Source of the DNA: Ciceribacter lividus
Lineage (GTDB): Bacteria > Pseudomonadota > Alphaproteobacteria > Rhizobiales > Rhizobiaceae
DNA: 64,000 bases
Assembly (NCBI RefSeq): GCF_003337715.1
Contig: NZ_QPIX01000003.1
Location: 161,583-225,582, forward strand
Direction of reading: 5' to 3'
The notes beneath the pieces were generated by a model that was not told the origin of the DNA, did no database searches, and was given only the letters and a program-made list of their open reading frames with translations. This document shows, in pieces, positions 9,905 to 19,726 of this stretch. Made by a program: the position numbers and the translations under genes. The stretch's first letter is position 1. Each line of letters opens with the position of its first letter.

Positions 9905-10106
9905 GGTCCCTCCCTGGCGCACATGGAACTTCTGCACCAATTTGGGGTGCGTTCGTCCGTCGCGCTATTGGTCGGAAGAAGCATGGGGCAAAATAAAGGA
10001 ATACCGTCCATACCTCGGACCGCACTCGAAATGCCGCGGGTCGGCAGGAGTCAGGCAACAACGCGCAAACGGCCGCGTGGCCGTCTCACGATTCCTTCCG
10101 GTCGCC

Positions 10107-10481
10107 TCAGCGGTACGGGCTTCTGCAGCGATGGAAGCGCCCGTCGAAACCGAAATAGGTGTCCGTCCGCGGGTTGTACGACCGGTAGCGGTTCATGCAC
10201 CATCGTACATGGGCCGACGGCAGATAGTAGTACGCCGGTGGAGGAAGACGTCTGTAGACCGGCGGCGCAGGTCGGTACCATGTGGGCGGCGGCGCTGGGC
10301 GGTAGTACCATGGCGGAGGTGGACGATACCACGGTGGCGGTGGCCACTGGACGAGATCGAGATCGCTGGCGGTTGCCGGCGCTGCGGGAGCAGCGGGAAG
10401 GGTCGCCGCGGCCACATTGGACGTAGCGATGGCGAGGCACGTCATCCCGACTGCCAGTAAACGCAGTGGATGTTGAAGCAT
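10107..10481 (-). CDS. BA14K-like secreted protein, Pro/Tyr rich
   Basis: A 124-residue protein with a signal peptide (about 1-25, ending VAAA), then a tract of repeated PPPPWYRP/PAPPPTWYRP units (about residues 45-80), then a conserved C-terminal module WCMNRYRSYNPRTDTYFGFD ending with a second Cys and RSPYR. That last module is the BA14K pattern of Rhizobiales immunoreactive/lectin-like envelope proteins. The ATG at 10481 follows GAGGAGG. Function is unknown; exported or outer-surface location is inferred. Confidence 0.72.
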   Translation of the reverse strand: MLQHPLRLLAVGMTCLAIATSNVAAATLPAAPAAPATASDLDLVQWPPPPWYRPPPPWYYRPAPPPTWYRPAPPVYRRLPPPAYYYLPSAHVRWCMNRYRSYNPRTDTYFGFDGRFHRCRSPYR

Positions 10482-10668
10482 GTCACAGACCTCCTCGACG
10501 ATGCGGAACAGGGCAGTCACGGTCGCATATGCAGCAGGGACGCGCCGCCGCGGTTGCAGGAAATGCGCCACCGGCGGAATCCATTCATTTCAAAGAAGTC
10601 TAAATTAGCAGGTATGCGATACATATCCTTGACCTGCGTCAAGTCTCATGGCGCTTCCGGAAACGCCG

Positions 10669-13600
10669 TCATTCCGCGGCGGCGCGCTTCAGTCCGGAAA
10701 TGTGGGTGATGAAGGCGCGAAGTGCTGCCGGCTTCACGGGCTTGTGCTGCAGGCCGATATTGTGGCGTTCGGCTTCGGTGCGGACCTCGATCGTCCGGTC
10801 GGCGGTAATCAGCAGTGCCGGCACCTCGGCGCCGTAGAGTGTCCGCAGTCGCAGGATCGCCCCGATGCCGCTGCCGTCCCCGAGATGGTAGTCGGCGATG
10901 ATGATATCCGGCGGCACCGGGCTCCTCGCGACGATCGGATCGAGGTCCGCGATCGACCCGGCACACTCGACCTCGCATCCCCAGCCGGAAATCAGCACGG
11001 CCATGCCGTCGAGGATGTTCGGTTCGTTGTCGATGCAGAGAACCCTGAGACCACTGAGGGGTTGCGCCACCTCTCGTGCACCCTGCGTGGCCGCAGATCT
11101 GACGGCACCCTGCACGTCACGCTCGCGCGGCACCACGATCTTGAAGGTCGTGCCCTTGCCCTTTTTCGAGGACAGTTGCACGGGGTGGTTCAGGACCTTG
11201 GCGATGCGGTCCACGATCGAAAGCCCGAGGCCGAGCCCGGAGGCGGTCTTGGCGCCCTCGTCGAGGCGCGCAAACTCCTTGAACACGGTCCGGAACTTGG
11301 AGGTCGGAATGCCGATACCCGAGTCCATCACCTGGATGACAACGTCCTTGCCGCTGCGACGTGCGCCAACCAGCACTTTGCCGGAGGGTGTATACTTGAT
11401 GGCGTTGGAAACGAGATTTTGTACGAGGCGTCGCAGCAGGTTGGGATCGGAATGCACCTTGAGCGAGGTCGGCATCACGACGAGTTTCAGGTTCTTTTCC
11501 CGCGCCATAGGCTGGAAGTCGGTTTCGATCCGCTCCAGCAATTCCTGCAGCGGAACGGCCGTCAGCCGCGGCTTCATCGCGCCGGTGTCGAGGCGCGAGA
11601 TGTCGAGAACGGCGCCGAGGATGTTCTCGACCGACTCCAGCGCGGAGTCGATATTGCGCACCAGCGTGCTATTTTCCGACTCGCCCAGCCTTTCGACGAG
11701 CGAGGACGAATAGAGCCGTGCAGCGTTCAGCGGTTGCAGGATGTCGTGGCCCGCGGCGGCGAAGAAGCGGGTCTTGCCGATATTCGCGTCGTCTGCCGCG
11801 GCCCGCGCTTCGGCAAGCGCATGGTTGACGCGGGTGAGTTCGACGGTTCGCTCGCTCACCCTCTGTTCGAGTGTCTCGTTCGCCTGCTTCAGAGCCTTGT
11901 CGGCCGCCACCTGGCTGGTGATGTCGCTGAATGTCGCGACGATGCCCTTGTCAGGCATCGGATTGCACCGGACTTCGATGATCCGCTCGCCGCCCTGCAG
12001 CACCAGTTGGAACGGCTTGTCGAAACGCTGGAAGTTGCGGACCACCTGCGTCTGTTCACCCACCGGCACATCGCCGCGACCGGAGAGGATGGCGATGATG
12101 TCGGTCAGCGGGTAACCGACCTGGCCCACGTGTTCCGGCAGATCGAGAAGGGTACGGAAGCGCCGGTTCCAGATCGTCAGCCGATTGGTGCTGTCGAAAA
12201 CGGCGATACCCTGGTCCATCTGCGAGAGCGCCGTCTGCAGCATGTCCTGATTGTATTGCAGGGCTTCGCTCGCCTGGTCGAGGAGCCAGGCGGTATCGGC
12301 TGAGGTGTCCTCGGCCTTCTGCAGCATCAGAGACAGGACGAGCCGTGCCGACGACGAGCCGATCGCACTGCCGAGCAATTGCTCGGAAAAGTGGATGAAG
12401 GCCATATCGGCCGGGCTGTCGTCATCGAGGTGGCGTCCCGCCGCCTGCTCGTAGCTGCGGAACGACCGCTCCATCCGCTCCTCGCCGAGATAGCGGGCGA
12501 TCGCCGCCTTGAGGTCGCCGACGCTGACGCGGGTCTTCCAGCCGCGCGTGGCGAACTGCGAACGTGGATGCCGTCTGACGAAGATGCCGGACTGGATGCG
12601 CTCGACCGGCTTCAGGTTGCGGCTGACCGAACCGAGGATGAACGCGGTAGTGTTGAGGAGCAGGCTGAGGATGGTCGCGTTGACGAGAGGGTCAGTCTCG
12701 GGACCGCTGAAGGTCGCGACCCCCGGGAAGAGAAAGCTCAGGATGGTCGAGGCAAGTTCTGCGTTGTCGCCGACGCCGAAGCTCGGCAGAAACAGGAGAT
12801 AGGCCCAGACGAAGATGCCGATGCTCAGGCCGAGGATCGCGCCACGTGCGTTGGCGCGGCGCCAGATCAGTCCGCCGAAGAGCGAGGGGGCGATCTGTGC
12901 GATCGCGGCAAAGGACAGGAGGCCGATCGAGGCGAGGCCGCTCGTGTTGTCGGCGGAGTGATAATAGAGGTAACCGAGGAGCACGACGCCGAGGATCGAC
13001 AGTCGCCGGATGTGCAACAGGGTCTTCGCGAAGTCGGCGCGCTGGCTCGGTCGTGCGAGCACTTTCTGACGCAGGAAGATTGGCAGCACGATGTCGTTGG
13101 AGACCATGATCGCCAGCGCGACCGAAGCGACGATGACCATTGCAGTCGCCGCCGAGAATCCGCCGAGGAAGGTGATCAGGGAGACGAGTTCCATCTCGTT
13201 GTGGAGCGGCAGCGACAGCACGTAGAGATCGGCATCGCCCGTGCCCCCAAACGTCAGGATACCGCCCACGGCTGCCGGCAGCACGAAGAGATTGATCGCG
13301 ACAAGGTAGAGCGGCAGCAGGATGCCGGCCGTCTTGAGTTCGCGGGCCGTGCGGTTCTCCACGACCGTCACGTGGAACTGGCGCGGCAGCATGATGATCG
13401 CGAAGGCCGAAAGCCCGATCAGCAGCAGCCAGCGGCTGATCGGCGTCTGGTAGGAGAGTGCCTCCATGACCGCCGGCGCCTGGCTGGCGGTTCGCCAGAG
13501 ATCGGCCGGCCCGTCGAAGAGGAAGAAGACGACCGATATCCCGAGCGTCCAGAAGGCGACGAGCTTGACCACCGATTCCATGGCGATCGCCAGGATCAGG

Positions 13601-14178
13601 CCGTCCTGATGCTCGGTCGCGTCGGTGTGGCGCGTGCCGAAGATCACCGCGAAGCAGGCAAGCGAGATCGCGACCAGCAGCGGCAGATCGACGAAATAGA
13701 GGTTGCCGGTGCCGATACCATAATCGGACGGATCGACCATCGCCGCGACAGAGTTCGAAACCGCCTTCAGCTGCAGGGCGATATACGGAATGGTTCCGAC
13801 CAGCGAGATTCCCGTCACCAGCATGCCGACGATCGGGTTCTTGCCGTAACGCGCGGCGATGAAGTCGGCCCCGGAGGTCAGCTTCTCCGCCTTTGCAAGC
13901 TCGGTGATCCGACGGATGATCGGCATGCCGAGCGTGAACATGAGAATCGGCCCGATATAGATGCCCGTGAATTCGAGCCCGCGCTCGGCCGCGAGCCCGA
14001 CGCCACCGAAATAGGTCCAGGAGGTGCAATAGACAGCAAGGCTCAGCGCATAGACCACCGGGCGTCCGCCCGCGGGCACGCCGAAGAGCCGGCTCTTCCG
14101 GTCGCCATAGCTCGCCACCGCGAAGAGCAGCAGCAGATAGGCGAAAGCCGATACGAAGATGATCCACCCTGGAAGCAC
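10669..14178 (-). CDS. Hybrid sensor histidine kinase with Na+/solute symporter-type sensor domain
   Basis: A 1169-residue inner-membrane protein. Residues about 1-480 form a multi-helix solute:sodium symporter (SLC5/SSS) domain. A PAS domain lies about 650-760, a histidine kinase core follows with His811 in AAAGHDILQPLN, then N (LVSNAIKYT), DSGIGIP and GLGLGLSI ATP-binding boxes, and a C-terminal receiver with phosphoacceptor Asp1096 (IIIADYHLGDG). The start is GTG with GAGGAGAAAG upstream. The arrangement recalls CbrA/CrbS-type sensors that link nutrient transport or flux to gene control. No LuxR-type partner regulator is adjacent. The ligand is unknown. Confidence 0.9.
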   Translation of the reverse strand: MLPGWIIFVSAFAYLLLLFAVASYGDRKSRLFGVPAGGRPVVYALSLAVYCTSWTYFGGVGLAAERGLEFTGIYIGPILMFTLGMPIIRRITELAKAEKLTSGADFIAARYGKNPIVGMLVTGISLVGTIPYIALQLKAVSNSVAAMVDPSDYGIGTGNLYFVDLPLLVAISLACFAVIFGTRHTDATEHQDGLILAIAMESVVKLVAFWTLGISVVFFLFDGPADLWRTASQAPAVMEALSYQTPISRWLLLIGLSAFAIIMLPRQFHVTVVENRTARELKTAGILLPLYLVAINLFVLPAAVGGILTFGGTGDADLYVLSLPLHNEMELVSLITFLGGFSAATAMVIVASVALAIMVSNDIVLPIFLRQKVLARPSQRADFAKTLLHIRRLSILGVVLLGYLYYHSADNTSGLASIGLLSFAAIAQIAPSLFGGLIWRRANARGAILGLSIGIFVWAYLLFLPSFGVGDNAELASTILSFLFPGVATFSGPETDPLVNATILSLLLNTTAFILGSVSRNLKPVERIQSGIFVRRHPRSQFATRGWKTRVSVGDLKAAIARYLGEERMERSFRSYEQAAGRHLDDDSPADMAFIHFSEQLLGSAIGSSSARLVLSLMLQKAEDTSADTAWLLDQASEALQYNQDMLQTALSQMDQGIAVFDSTNRLTIWNRRFRTLLDLPEHVGQVGYPLTDIIAILSGRGDVPVGEQTQVVRNFQRFDKPFQLVLQGGERIIEVRCNPMPDKGIVATFSDITSQVAADKALKQANETLEQRVSERTVELTRVNHALAEARAAADDANIGKTRFFAAAGHDILQPLNAARLYSSSLVERLGESENSTLVRNIDSALESVENILGAVLDISRLDTGAMKPRLTAVPLQELLERIETDFQPMAREKNLKLVVMPTSLKVHSDPNLLRRLVQNLVSNAIKYTPSGKVLVGARRSGKDVVIQVMDSGIGIPTSKFRTVFKEFARLDEGAKTASGLGLGLSIVDRIAKVLNHPVQLSSKKGKGTTFKIVVPRERDVQGAVRSAATQGAREVAQPLSGLRVLCIDNEPNILDGMAVLISGWGCEVECAGSIADLDPIVARSPVPPDIIIADYHLGDGSGIGAILRLRTLYGAEVPALLITADRTIEVRTEAERHNIGLQHKPVKPAALRAFITHISGLKRAAAE

Positions 14179-14390
14179 GCTTTCTCCTCGTCACGAGCGT
14201 CCTACATCCATTCGACAAAGCTTACGGGAAGTGCAAGCCTTTTTAAATCGTGGGAAAATTGATCTTAAGTCGAAGATGGGGAGTGACGACGATTACCGGT
14301 TTCCGACAGCCGAGACTTTCATTAGCATTGTCGTGCATCCGGGTTGGTCGAGACGTGCAGATTCTTTCACGAAACGTCAGGGAGATAACA

Positions 14391-14819
14391 ATGCTCAACG
14401 AGTTCAAGACATTCATAGCCCGTGGCAACGTCATGGATCTGGCCGTCGGTGTCATTGTCGGTGGCGCCTTCGGCCTCATTGTGAACTCGCTCGTCAACGA
14501 CATCATCATGCCGATCGTCGGTGCTTTCGGCGGGCTAGATTTCTCCAATTACTTCCTGTCGTTGAGCAGCAAGGTCACGGCGACGACGCTTGCCGCCGCC
14601 CGCGAGCAGGGGCCGGTAATCGCCTACGGCAACTTCATATCGGTCATCCTCAACTTCCTGATTCTCGCCTGGGTCATCTTCCTGATGGTGAAGGCCGTGA
14701 ACACGATGCGTGAATCGTTGGAAAAGAAGCCGGAAGCCAAGGCCGAAGCTGCGCCGCCGCCGGCCGACATCCAGTTGCTCACCGAGATCCGCGACCTGCT
14801 GAAGACGAGGGCAAGCTGA
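14391..14819 (+). CDS. mscL: Large-conductance mechanosensitive channel
   Basis: A 142-residue channel that opens under membrane tension to release solutes during osmotic downshock. The N-terminal amphipathic helix [20 protein letters not shown] and first membrane helix [20 protein letters not shown] are typical. A second helix lies about residues 85-110 and a charged cytoplasmic helix ends the protein ([13 protein letters not shown]). The start follows CAGGGAGATAACA. It is divergent from the hybrid kinase gene. Confidence 0.95.
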   Translation: MLNEFKTFIARGNVMDLAVGVIVGGAFGLIVNSLVNDIIMPIVGAFGGLDFSNYFLSLSSKVTATTLAAAREQGPVIAYGNFISVILNFLILAWVIFLMVKAVNTMRESLEKKPEAKAEAAPPPADIQLLTEIRDLLKTRAS

Positions 14820-14952
14820 CGACGACCCGGGCGATCGGGAATAGTCGCTGGAGCGTCGGATCCATCACCGAAATCGATCCCAGGCTCACGCATTGTCATG
14901 GGATTTTCGATCTGTGATCGGCTATGAACGGCCAAAACGGAGAAGCCGAAGC

Positions 14953-16122
14953 ATGTCTTTTGTCGCCAGCCTCAGCCCGCGTGCCGTATCCGCCCCGGAA
15001 AGCGGGATCGTAGAGATCTTGAACTACGCCCGCGGACGCGAAAACCTGCTGCCGCTGTGGGTGGGGGAGGGAGACCTGCCGAGCCCGGATTTCATCAACC
15101 GGGCGGCCAGCGAGGCTCTGCTCGCCGGTGAGACCTTCTATACCTGGCAGCGCGGCATTCCCGAACTGCGTGAGGCTCTGTCGCTCTACTACGCCCGTCA
15201 TTTCGCCGTCTCGCTTTCGCCGGAACACTTCTATGTCACGGCGTCCGGCATGCAATCGATCGTCCTTTCGGTTCAGGCGCTCACCTCGCCCGGCGACGAG
15301 ATGGTCTTCCTGACGCCGGCCTGGCCGAACATCGTCTCGGCGATCGAGCTCGCCGGCGCCCGTGCCGTGGGCGTCGAGCTCTCTTTCGGTCACGGAAGCT
15401 GGTCGCTCGATCTCGAACGGCTGGAAGCCGCGATCACGCCGAAGACCAAGGCGATCTTCATCAACACCCCGTCGAACCCCACGGGCTGGACGGCCAATAG
15501 AGAGGATCTGACGGCGATCCTCCACCTTGCCCGCAAGCACGGTATCTGGATCCTCGCCGACGAAATCTACGCGCTCTACTACTATGGCGCGGCTGTGCGT
15601 GCCCCCTCGTTTCTCGACGTCAAGGATGCCGACGACCGCATCATCTTCGTGAATTCATTCTCGAAGAACTGGTCGATGACCGGCTGGCGCGTCGGCTGGA
15701 TCGTCGCGCCTCCGGAGACGGGGCAAGTCTTCGAAAACCTCATCCAGTATTCGACATCCGGTGTCGCCCAGTTCATACAGCGCGGTGCAGTCGCCGCACT
15801 CGACCACGGTGACGACTTCGTCCGCGCCAATTTCGAGCGTGCGGTCCGTTCCCGCGACCTGCTCTGCGATGCCCTGATCGCCACCAACCGGGTCGAGACC
15901 CTGAAGCCGGAAGGGGCGCTCTACGCCTTCCTGAAGATCGACGGGGTGAGCGACAGCCGCGCTGCGGCGCTCGACATCGTCGACAAGACCGGAGTTGGCC
16001 TTGCACCCGGAACCGCTTTCGGCAAAGGCGGCGAAGCCTTCCTCCGGGCCTGTTTCCTGCGCGATCCGCGCCAGATCGAGGATGCAGCCGGCAGGCTCTG
16101 CGACTACATTCTCGGTCGTTGA
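14953..16122 (+). CDS. Class I/II pyridoxal-phosphate aminotransferase
   Basis: A 389-residue fold-type I aminotransferase. The PLP-binding lysine is Lys238 in NSFSKNWSMTGWRVG. The other family landmarks are the Asn/Pro stretch FINTPSNPTGW, the cofactor Asp/Tyr segment ILADEIYALYYYG, and a substrate-carboxylate Arg near the end (FLRACFLRDPRQ). The start at 14953 has a modest GGAG site. Amino-acid specificity (aspartate, aromatic, alanine) cannot be assigned from sequence, and the neighbours (mscL, galE) do not suggest a pathway. Confidence 0.85.
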   Translation: MSFVASLSPRAVSAPESGIVEILNYARGRENLLPLWVGEGDLPSPDFINRAASEALLAGETFYTWQRGIPELREALSLYYARHFAVSLSPEHFYVTASGMQSIVLSVQALTSPGDEMVFLTPAWPNIVSAIELAGARAVGVELSFGHGSWSLDLERLEAAITPKTKAIFINTPSNPTGWTANREDLTAILHLARKHGIWILADEIYALYYYGAAVRAPSFLDVKDADDRIIFVNSFSKNWSMTGWRVGWIVAPPETGQVFENLIQYSTSGVAQFIQRGAVAALDHGDDFVRANFERAVRSRDLLCDALIATNRVETLKPEGALYAFLKIDGVSDSRAAALDIVDKTGVGLAPGTAFGKGGEAFLRACFLRDPRQIEDAAGRLCDYILGR

Positions 16123-16290
16123 TTGCCGCGGGGGCTCCACTCCGCTTTTGCGGCTGCGGAAAGAACTTCGCCTTCGTCAAAGTTAGGTACAGAATTGCCT
16201 CAACGAACGGACTTCGTCCGGTGCGGGTGCTTGTGCGGCCGTCGCCGCCACATGTAGCGTTTTCCTGCGAATCAAGAGGGGAGAGGAACG

Positions 16291-17328
16291 ATGGCGATAT
16301 TGGTGACCGGCGGTGCGGGATATATCGGCAGTCACATGGTCTGGGCACTGCTCGACGCAAGCTACGAGGTCGTGGTGATCGACCGGCTGTCGACGGGTTT
16401 CCGCTGGGCCATTCCGCCCCATGTCCGCTTTTACGAAGGCAATGTCGGCGACGCAGTGTTGCTCGACCGGATCTTCTCGGAAAATGCGGTCGAAGCGATT
16501 ATTCATTTTGCTGCCTCGATCGTCGTCCCGGAATCCGTCGCCGATCCGCTTTCCTACTACGAGAACAACACCGGCAATACCCGTGCGCTGCTGTCCGCTG
16601 CGGTGAAGGCCTCCGTGCCCCATTTCGTCTTCTCGTCGACGGCAGCGGTCTACGGGACGCCCGACAAGCCGGATCCGGTTCTCGAGATCGCGCCGCTTCG
16701 GCCCGAGAACCCCTATGGCCAGTCGAAACTCATGAGCGAGATCATGCTGCGCGATACCGCGCGTGCCCATGGGCTGAAATATGCGGTGCTGCGGTATTTC
16801 AATGTTGCCGGCGCCGATCCCGCCGGCCGCTCCGGGCAGTCGACCCGCAAGGCGACCCACCTGATCAAGGTCGCCTGCGAGGCGGCCCTTGGAAAGCGCG
16901 AGAAAGTCGATGTCTATGGAACGGACTATCCGACGCCCGACGGCACCGGCGTGCGCGACTACATCCATGTCAGCGACCTCGTCGATGCGCACCTGAAGGC
17001 GCTGGAATATCTGAGAAACGGCGGCGAGTCGCTGACCGCCAATTGCGGTTACGGTCGGGGCTATTCGGTCCTCGAGGTGCTGGAGGCCGTCGGGCGGGTG
17101 CGCAGCGAGCCGGGCAGCAGCAATGGCGGCCCGCTCGAGGTTTCCTACGGCCCGCGGCGCCCCGGCGACGCCGCCTTCATCGTCGCCGACCCGACGCTTG
17201 CGCGCTCGGCCCTCGGCTGGACGCCGCGCCACGACGATCTCGATTTCATCGTCCGCACCGCCCTCGACTGGGAGCGGCGCCTCGATAGAGGTGAAATTCA
17301 GCAGCGGACGCCGGCCGAAAGCGCCTGA
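16291..17328 (+). CDS. galE: UDP-glucose 4-epimerase
   Basis: A 345-residue short-chain dehydrogenase-type epimerase interconverting UDP-glucose and UDP-galactose. NAD-binding GGAGYIGSH lies at residues 7-15. The catalytic Tyr142-x3-Lys146 pair is in NPYGQSKLM and the Ser is in FSSTAAVYG. The GTGVRDYIHVSDL segment is diagnostic of GalE. The start follows GGGGAGAGGAA. In rhizobia this activity (also called ExoB) supplies UDP-galactose for exopolysaccharide and lipopolysaccharide; no polysaccharide genes flank it here. Confidence 0.93.
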   Translation: MAILVTGGAGYIGSHMVWALLDASYEVVVIDRLSTGFRWAIPPHVRFYEGNVGDAVLLDRIFSENAVEAIIHFAASIVVPESVADPLSYYENNTGNTRALLSAAVKASVPHFVFSSTAAVYGTPDKPDPVLEIAPLRPENPYGQSKLMSEIMLRDTARAHGLKYAVLRYFNVAGADPAGRSGQSTRKATHLIKVACEAALGKREKVDVYGTDYPTPDGTGVRDYIHVSDLVDAHLKALEYLRNGGESLTANCGYGRGYSVLEVLEAVGRVRSEPGSSNGGPLEVSYGPRRPGDAAFIVADPTLARSALGWTPRHDDLDFIVRTALDWERRLDRGEIQQRTPAESA

Positions 17329-17355
17329 GGCCGGCTACAGACCGACCAAGCGAGA

Positions 17356-17691
17356 TCAGCCGCCGATCTGCTGCGCCATCTGGTAGAGCCCGGCGCACCG
17401 TGCGCCGGATGCGCAGAAGGCAAGAATCGGACCCTCGGTTTCTTTGAGCAGAGAACGCAGTTTCTTTGCCTGCTCCATCGGCACGCCGCCGCCGACCGGC
17501 AGGTAATAGGCGGGAAGGTTGCTCGCCTTGGCTGCCTCCTCGATTGCGGAGAACTTCGGCTGGCCCCAGCCCTCGCCGTCAGGGCGCATGCAGATCACCG
17601 CGGCATAGCCGGCTTCCGCGACCTTGGCGATGTCGCTCGGCTTCAGCTGGCCCGAGACGTGAAAATTCTGTGTAAGGGGGCGAATATGCAC
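17356..17691 (-). CDS. TIGR01244/DUF442 family phosphatase-like protein
   Basis: A 111-residue single-domain protein with a GTG start and an AAAGGAAG ribosome site. It has the dual-specificity-phosphatase-like fold of the beta-lactamase-hydrolase-like family: N-terminal LTQNFHVSGQLKPSD, the ICMRPDGEG strand-turn, and the P-loop FCASGARCAGLYQ, where Cys93 is the nucleophile and Arg98 binds the phosphate/sulfur group. Often annotated as a sulfur transferase because of its rhodanese-like loop; substrate unknown. Convergent with galE. Confidence 0.8.
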   Translation of the reverse strand: MHIRPLTQNFHVSGQLKPSDIAKVAEAGYAAVICMRPDGEGWGQPKFSAIEEAAKASNLPAYYLPVGGGVPMEQAKKLRSLLKETEGPILAFCASGARCAGLYQMAQQIGG

Positions 17692-17828
17692 GATACGGCT
17701 TCCTTTCAATTCGTTGCGGCGGGAGAACTGGCTCGAAAGAGCACCCGTCCGCTGTCTCGCAGCACAAATATAGCTGCATCTATATGTATTCAAGTGGAAG
17801 CGAGGCCGTTGCGGCAAAATGCCGGCGC

Positions 17829-18749
17829 TTACGGTGGTGATGCTGCAGGGCGTCCTGTCTCTGCCGGGCTCGCCGCCGGCATTCGCCAATGACGGATGGT
17901 AGCCGCCGGCAGCCGCGGTTCACCGGGTTTGAGCGGCAGCCATCCGTCCGGAGCAAAATAGGCGCGGGTCCTCCTGACGAGTGGACTTCGGCCGTCTGGG
18001 GCGAGGATGAAATTGTAACCGTTGGTGATCACGAAGTCGCGGCTGAACTCGACCGATATCCCGAAGCGTATCGCGGAATAGTCGGTGAGCTTTCGGGCTG
18101 CGTCGACTGCGGGTGCAAAGTCGCGCCAGGTCGTGCGGTCGATGATCTCCGACAACGCCTCGACGAGCCACGCCTGCGCCGTTTCGCCCGGCATGCCGGC
18201 GGGGGCGACGAGCTTCATGCGGATCGAATGGACTTCCCCCTCCGGCGTGCCTTTGGCAATGAAGAACAACGAGGTCTCCTCGCCATCGGCGTCGGGAGCC
18301 GCAAACCGCGTTTCCGACAGGCATTCGGAGGTCCGGCGGTCGTACTCACTCGGCTGCCAGCCGGGATTCTTCAGACCTGCCCGGCTCAGTTCGCTGCAGA
18401 GGGTCGGCCCCTTGAGGCGGATGTCGCGGACGAAGGTGCCGGCCGAGGGTTCGATGAAATCAGTGAAGAAGTATCGGGGAACGTCGACCGGCACGGGTTC
18501 GAGTCGCCGGCCCTTGAGGGCAACGGGTGCGTCCGTCCCTGACGGTTCCGCCAACAGCCGGTCCAGTCCGTAGCGCCGTGCCAGCGACCTCAGATGCTGC
18601 ATGTCGTTGGCGAGCAGGAAGGTCGCTGCGATCGCCGAAAGAATGACGACGACGAGGACACCGAAAAGGAGATGGCTGCTCCTCTTCGGTCGGGCGGGCT
18701 TCACGCCCACTTCCTTCCGGCTTGTTCGTCGTCTTGTGCGATTCGGCAT
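17829..18749 (-). CDS. Membrane-anchored hypothetical protein (possibly DUF6030)
   Basis: A 306-residue protein with a basic N-terminus (RTRRRTSRKE..RPKRSS), one membrane helix at about residues 28-46 (LLFGVLVVVILSAIAATFLL), and a periplasmic domain of about 250 residues. Two cysteines (in GPTLCSEL and SECLSE) may form a disulfide. No catalytic motif was recognised. The length and layout fit a rhizobial conserved family that I think is DUF6030, from memory only. The ribosome site is weak. Confidence 0.6.
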   Translation of the reverse strand: MPNRTRRRTSRKEVGVKPARPKRSSHLLFGVLVVVILSAIAATFLLANDMQHLRSLARRYGLDRLLAEPSGTDAPVALKGRRLEPVPVDVPRYFFTDFIEPSAGTFVRDIRLKGPTLCSELSRAGLKNPGWQPSEYDRRTSECLSETRFAAPDADGEETSLFFIAKGTPEGEVHSIRMKLVAPAGMPGETAQAWLVEALSEIIDRTTWRDFAPAVDAARKLTDYSAIRFGISVEFSRDFVITNGYNFILAPDGRSPLVRRTRAYFAPDGWLPLKPGEPRLPAATIRHWRMPAASPAETGRPAASPP

Positions 18750-18971
18750 GCGGGTCTTCTGTCTTCGGTATCGGGCCGTTTATGGCATGGAACCGGGCGC
18801 CTGGCCTATATCCATCCTGCAGCCTCGCGTTGAGGCTGCTCGCGGCAATCGTCCACCCTTGGGCGAACGGCCAAGTTTGGGCCAACACGCCCGCCGCCGG
18901 CATCCGTCGTTGACCGGCGGAGAGGCGCCCCATAGGCAGCCGGGATCGCAGCCTCAAGAAGGATTGTCTCG

Positions 18972-19658
18972 ATGCCCATGTCGCGCCTCTTCCCGACTCT
19001 CGCCGGTCTCCTTTGCCTCGCCATGGCCGCTCCGGTCGCCGCTTCCGACCTGTGGAGTGTGACCTCTTCGAAAGGATCCTGCCACATCTCGTTTGATCAG
19101 GATCCTGTAGCCGAGGGCATCTTTGCCGTCACGCAGCACGATTTCACCTGCCCGGAAAACCTGAAGACGATCTCCGGTTACTCGATGAACAATGGCGACG
19201 GCACCATCATCTTCTATTCCACCGCATCCGGTCTCGAACAGATTGCGCGTGCCGACAAGGAACAGCCCGGCATCTATGTCGGCATGACGCTGGACGGGGA
19301 GACCCTGCAGGTCGTGCACTCCGACGTGGCCGAACCGCAGCCGGAGCCCGCTGCCGGTAGGGCCGGGTGCCTGCCTTATGCGGGAGGCGGTTGTGCCCAG
19401 CCGAACGACATCGGCGCGCCTGATGTTGCCGCCGGCATCACTTCGATCCATATGGTGACGCGCATGAACGTCCGCGCCATGCCCAGCACGGAGGGTGCCG
19501 TTCTCCGGCGCGTCGAGGCAGGGCAATGCGTCGACATCGTCGGCTGCGTCGAGCAAAACGGCACGACCGTCTGGTGCGAGGTCAAGATGAAGACCTACCG
19601 CGGCTGGGTGCTGAAGCAGGACGACCGCAAGGTCTATGCCCGCAACGCCTGCGGTTGA
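18972..19658 (+). CDS. Exported protein with SH3-like domain
   Basis: A 228-residue protein with a signal peptide (residues about 1-25, cleaved after PVAAS or near it). A novel N-terminal domain with two cysteines is followed by a linker (EPQPEPAAG) and a bacterial SH3 domain at about 155-225 (TRMNVRAMPSTEGAVLRRVEAG). Such SH3 modules usually bind peptidoglycan or other envelope ligands. The ATG is spaced 8 nt from AAGGA; a second ATG two codons on is possible. Confidence 0.72.
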   Translation: MPMSRLFPTLAGLLCLAMAAPVAASDLWSVTSSKGSCHISFDQDPVAEGIFAVTQHDFTCPENLKTISGYSMNNGDGTIIFYSTASGLEQIARADKEQPGIYVGMTLDGETLQVVHSDVAEPQPEPAAGRAGCLPYAGGGCAQPNDIGAPDVAAGITSIHMVTRMNVRAMPSTEGAVLRRVEAGQCVDIVGCVEQNGTTVWCEVKMKTYRGWVLKQDDRKVYARNACG

Positions 19659-19683
19659 GAATGGCCTGATTGGAAATCAGCGA

Positions 19684-19714
19684 CAGGACGGCCGCTGCGC
19701 GCGCGGCCGTCCTG
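19684..19714. terminator. Bidirectional hairpin between convergent genes
   Basis: A perfect 12-bp stem CAGGACGGCCGC/GCGGCCGTCCTG encloses a 7-nt loop. It sits between the SH3-protein gene and the convergent DUF475 gene. There is no T tract on the plus side, so efficiency is uncertain. Confidence 0.55.
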
Positions 19715-19726
19715 CAATCTCAGGAC

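Noticed and set aside
12379..14262. Long open frame opposite the hybrid kinase
   Set aside because: Highly charged low-complexity translation complementary to membrane helices; a shadow of the real gene.
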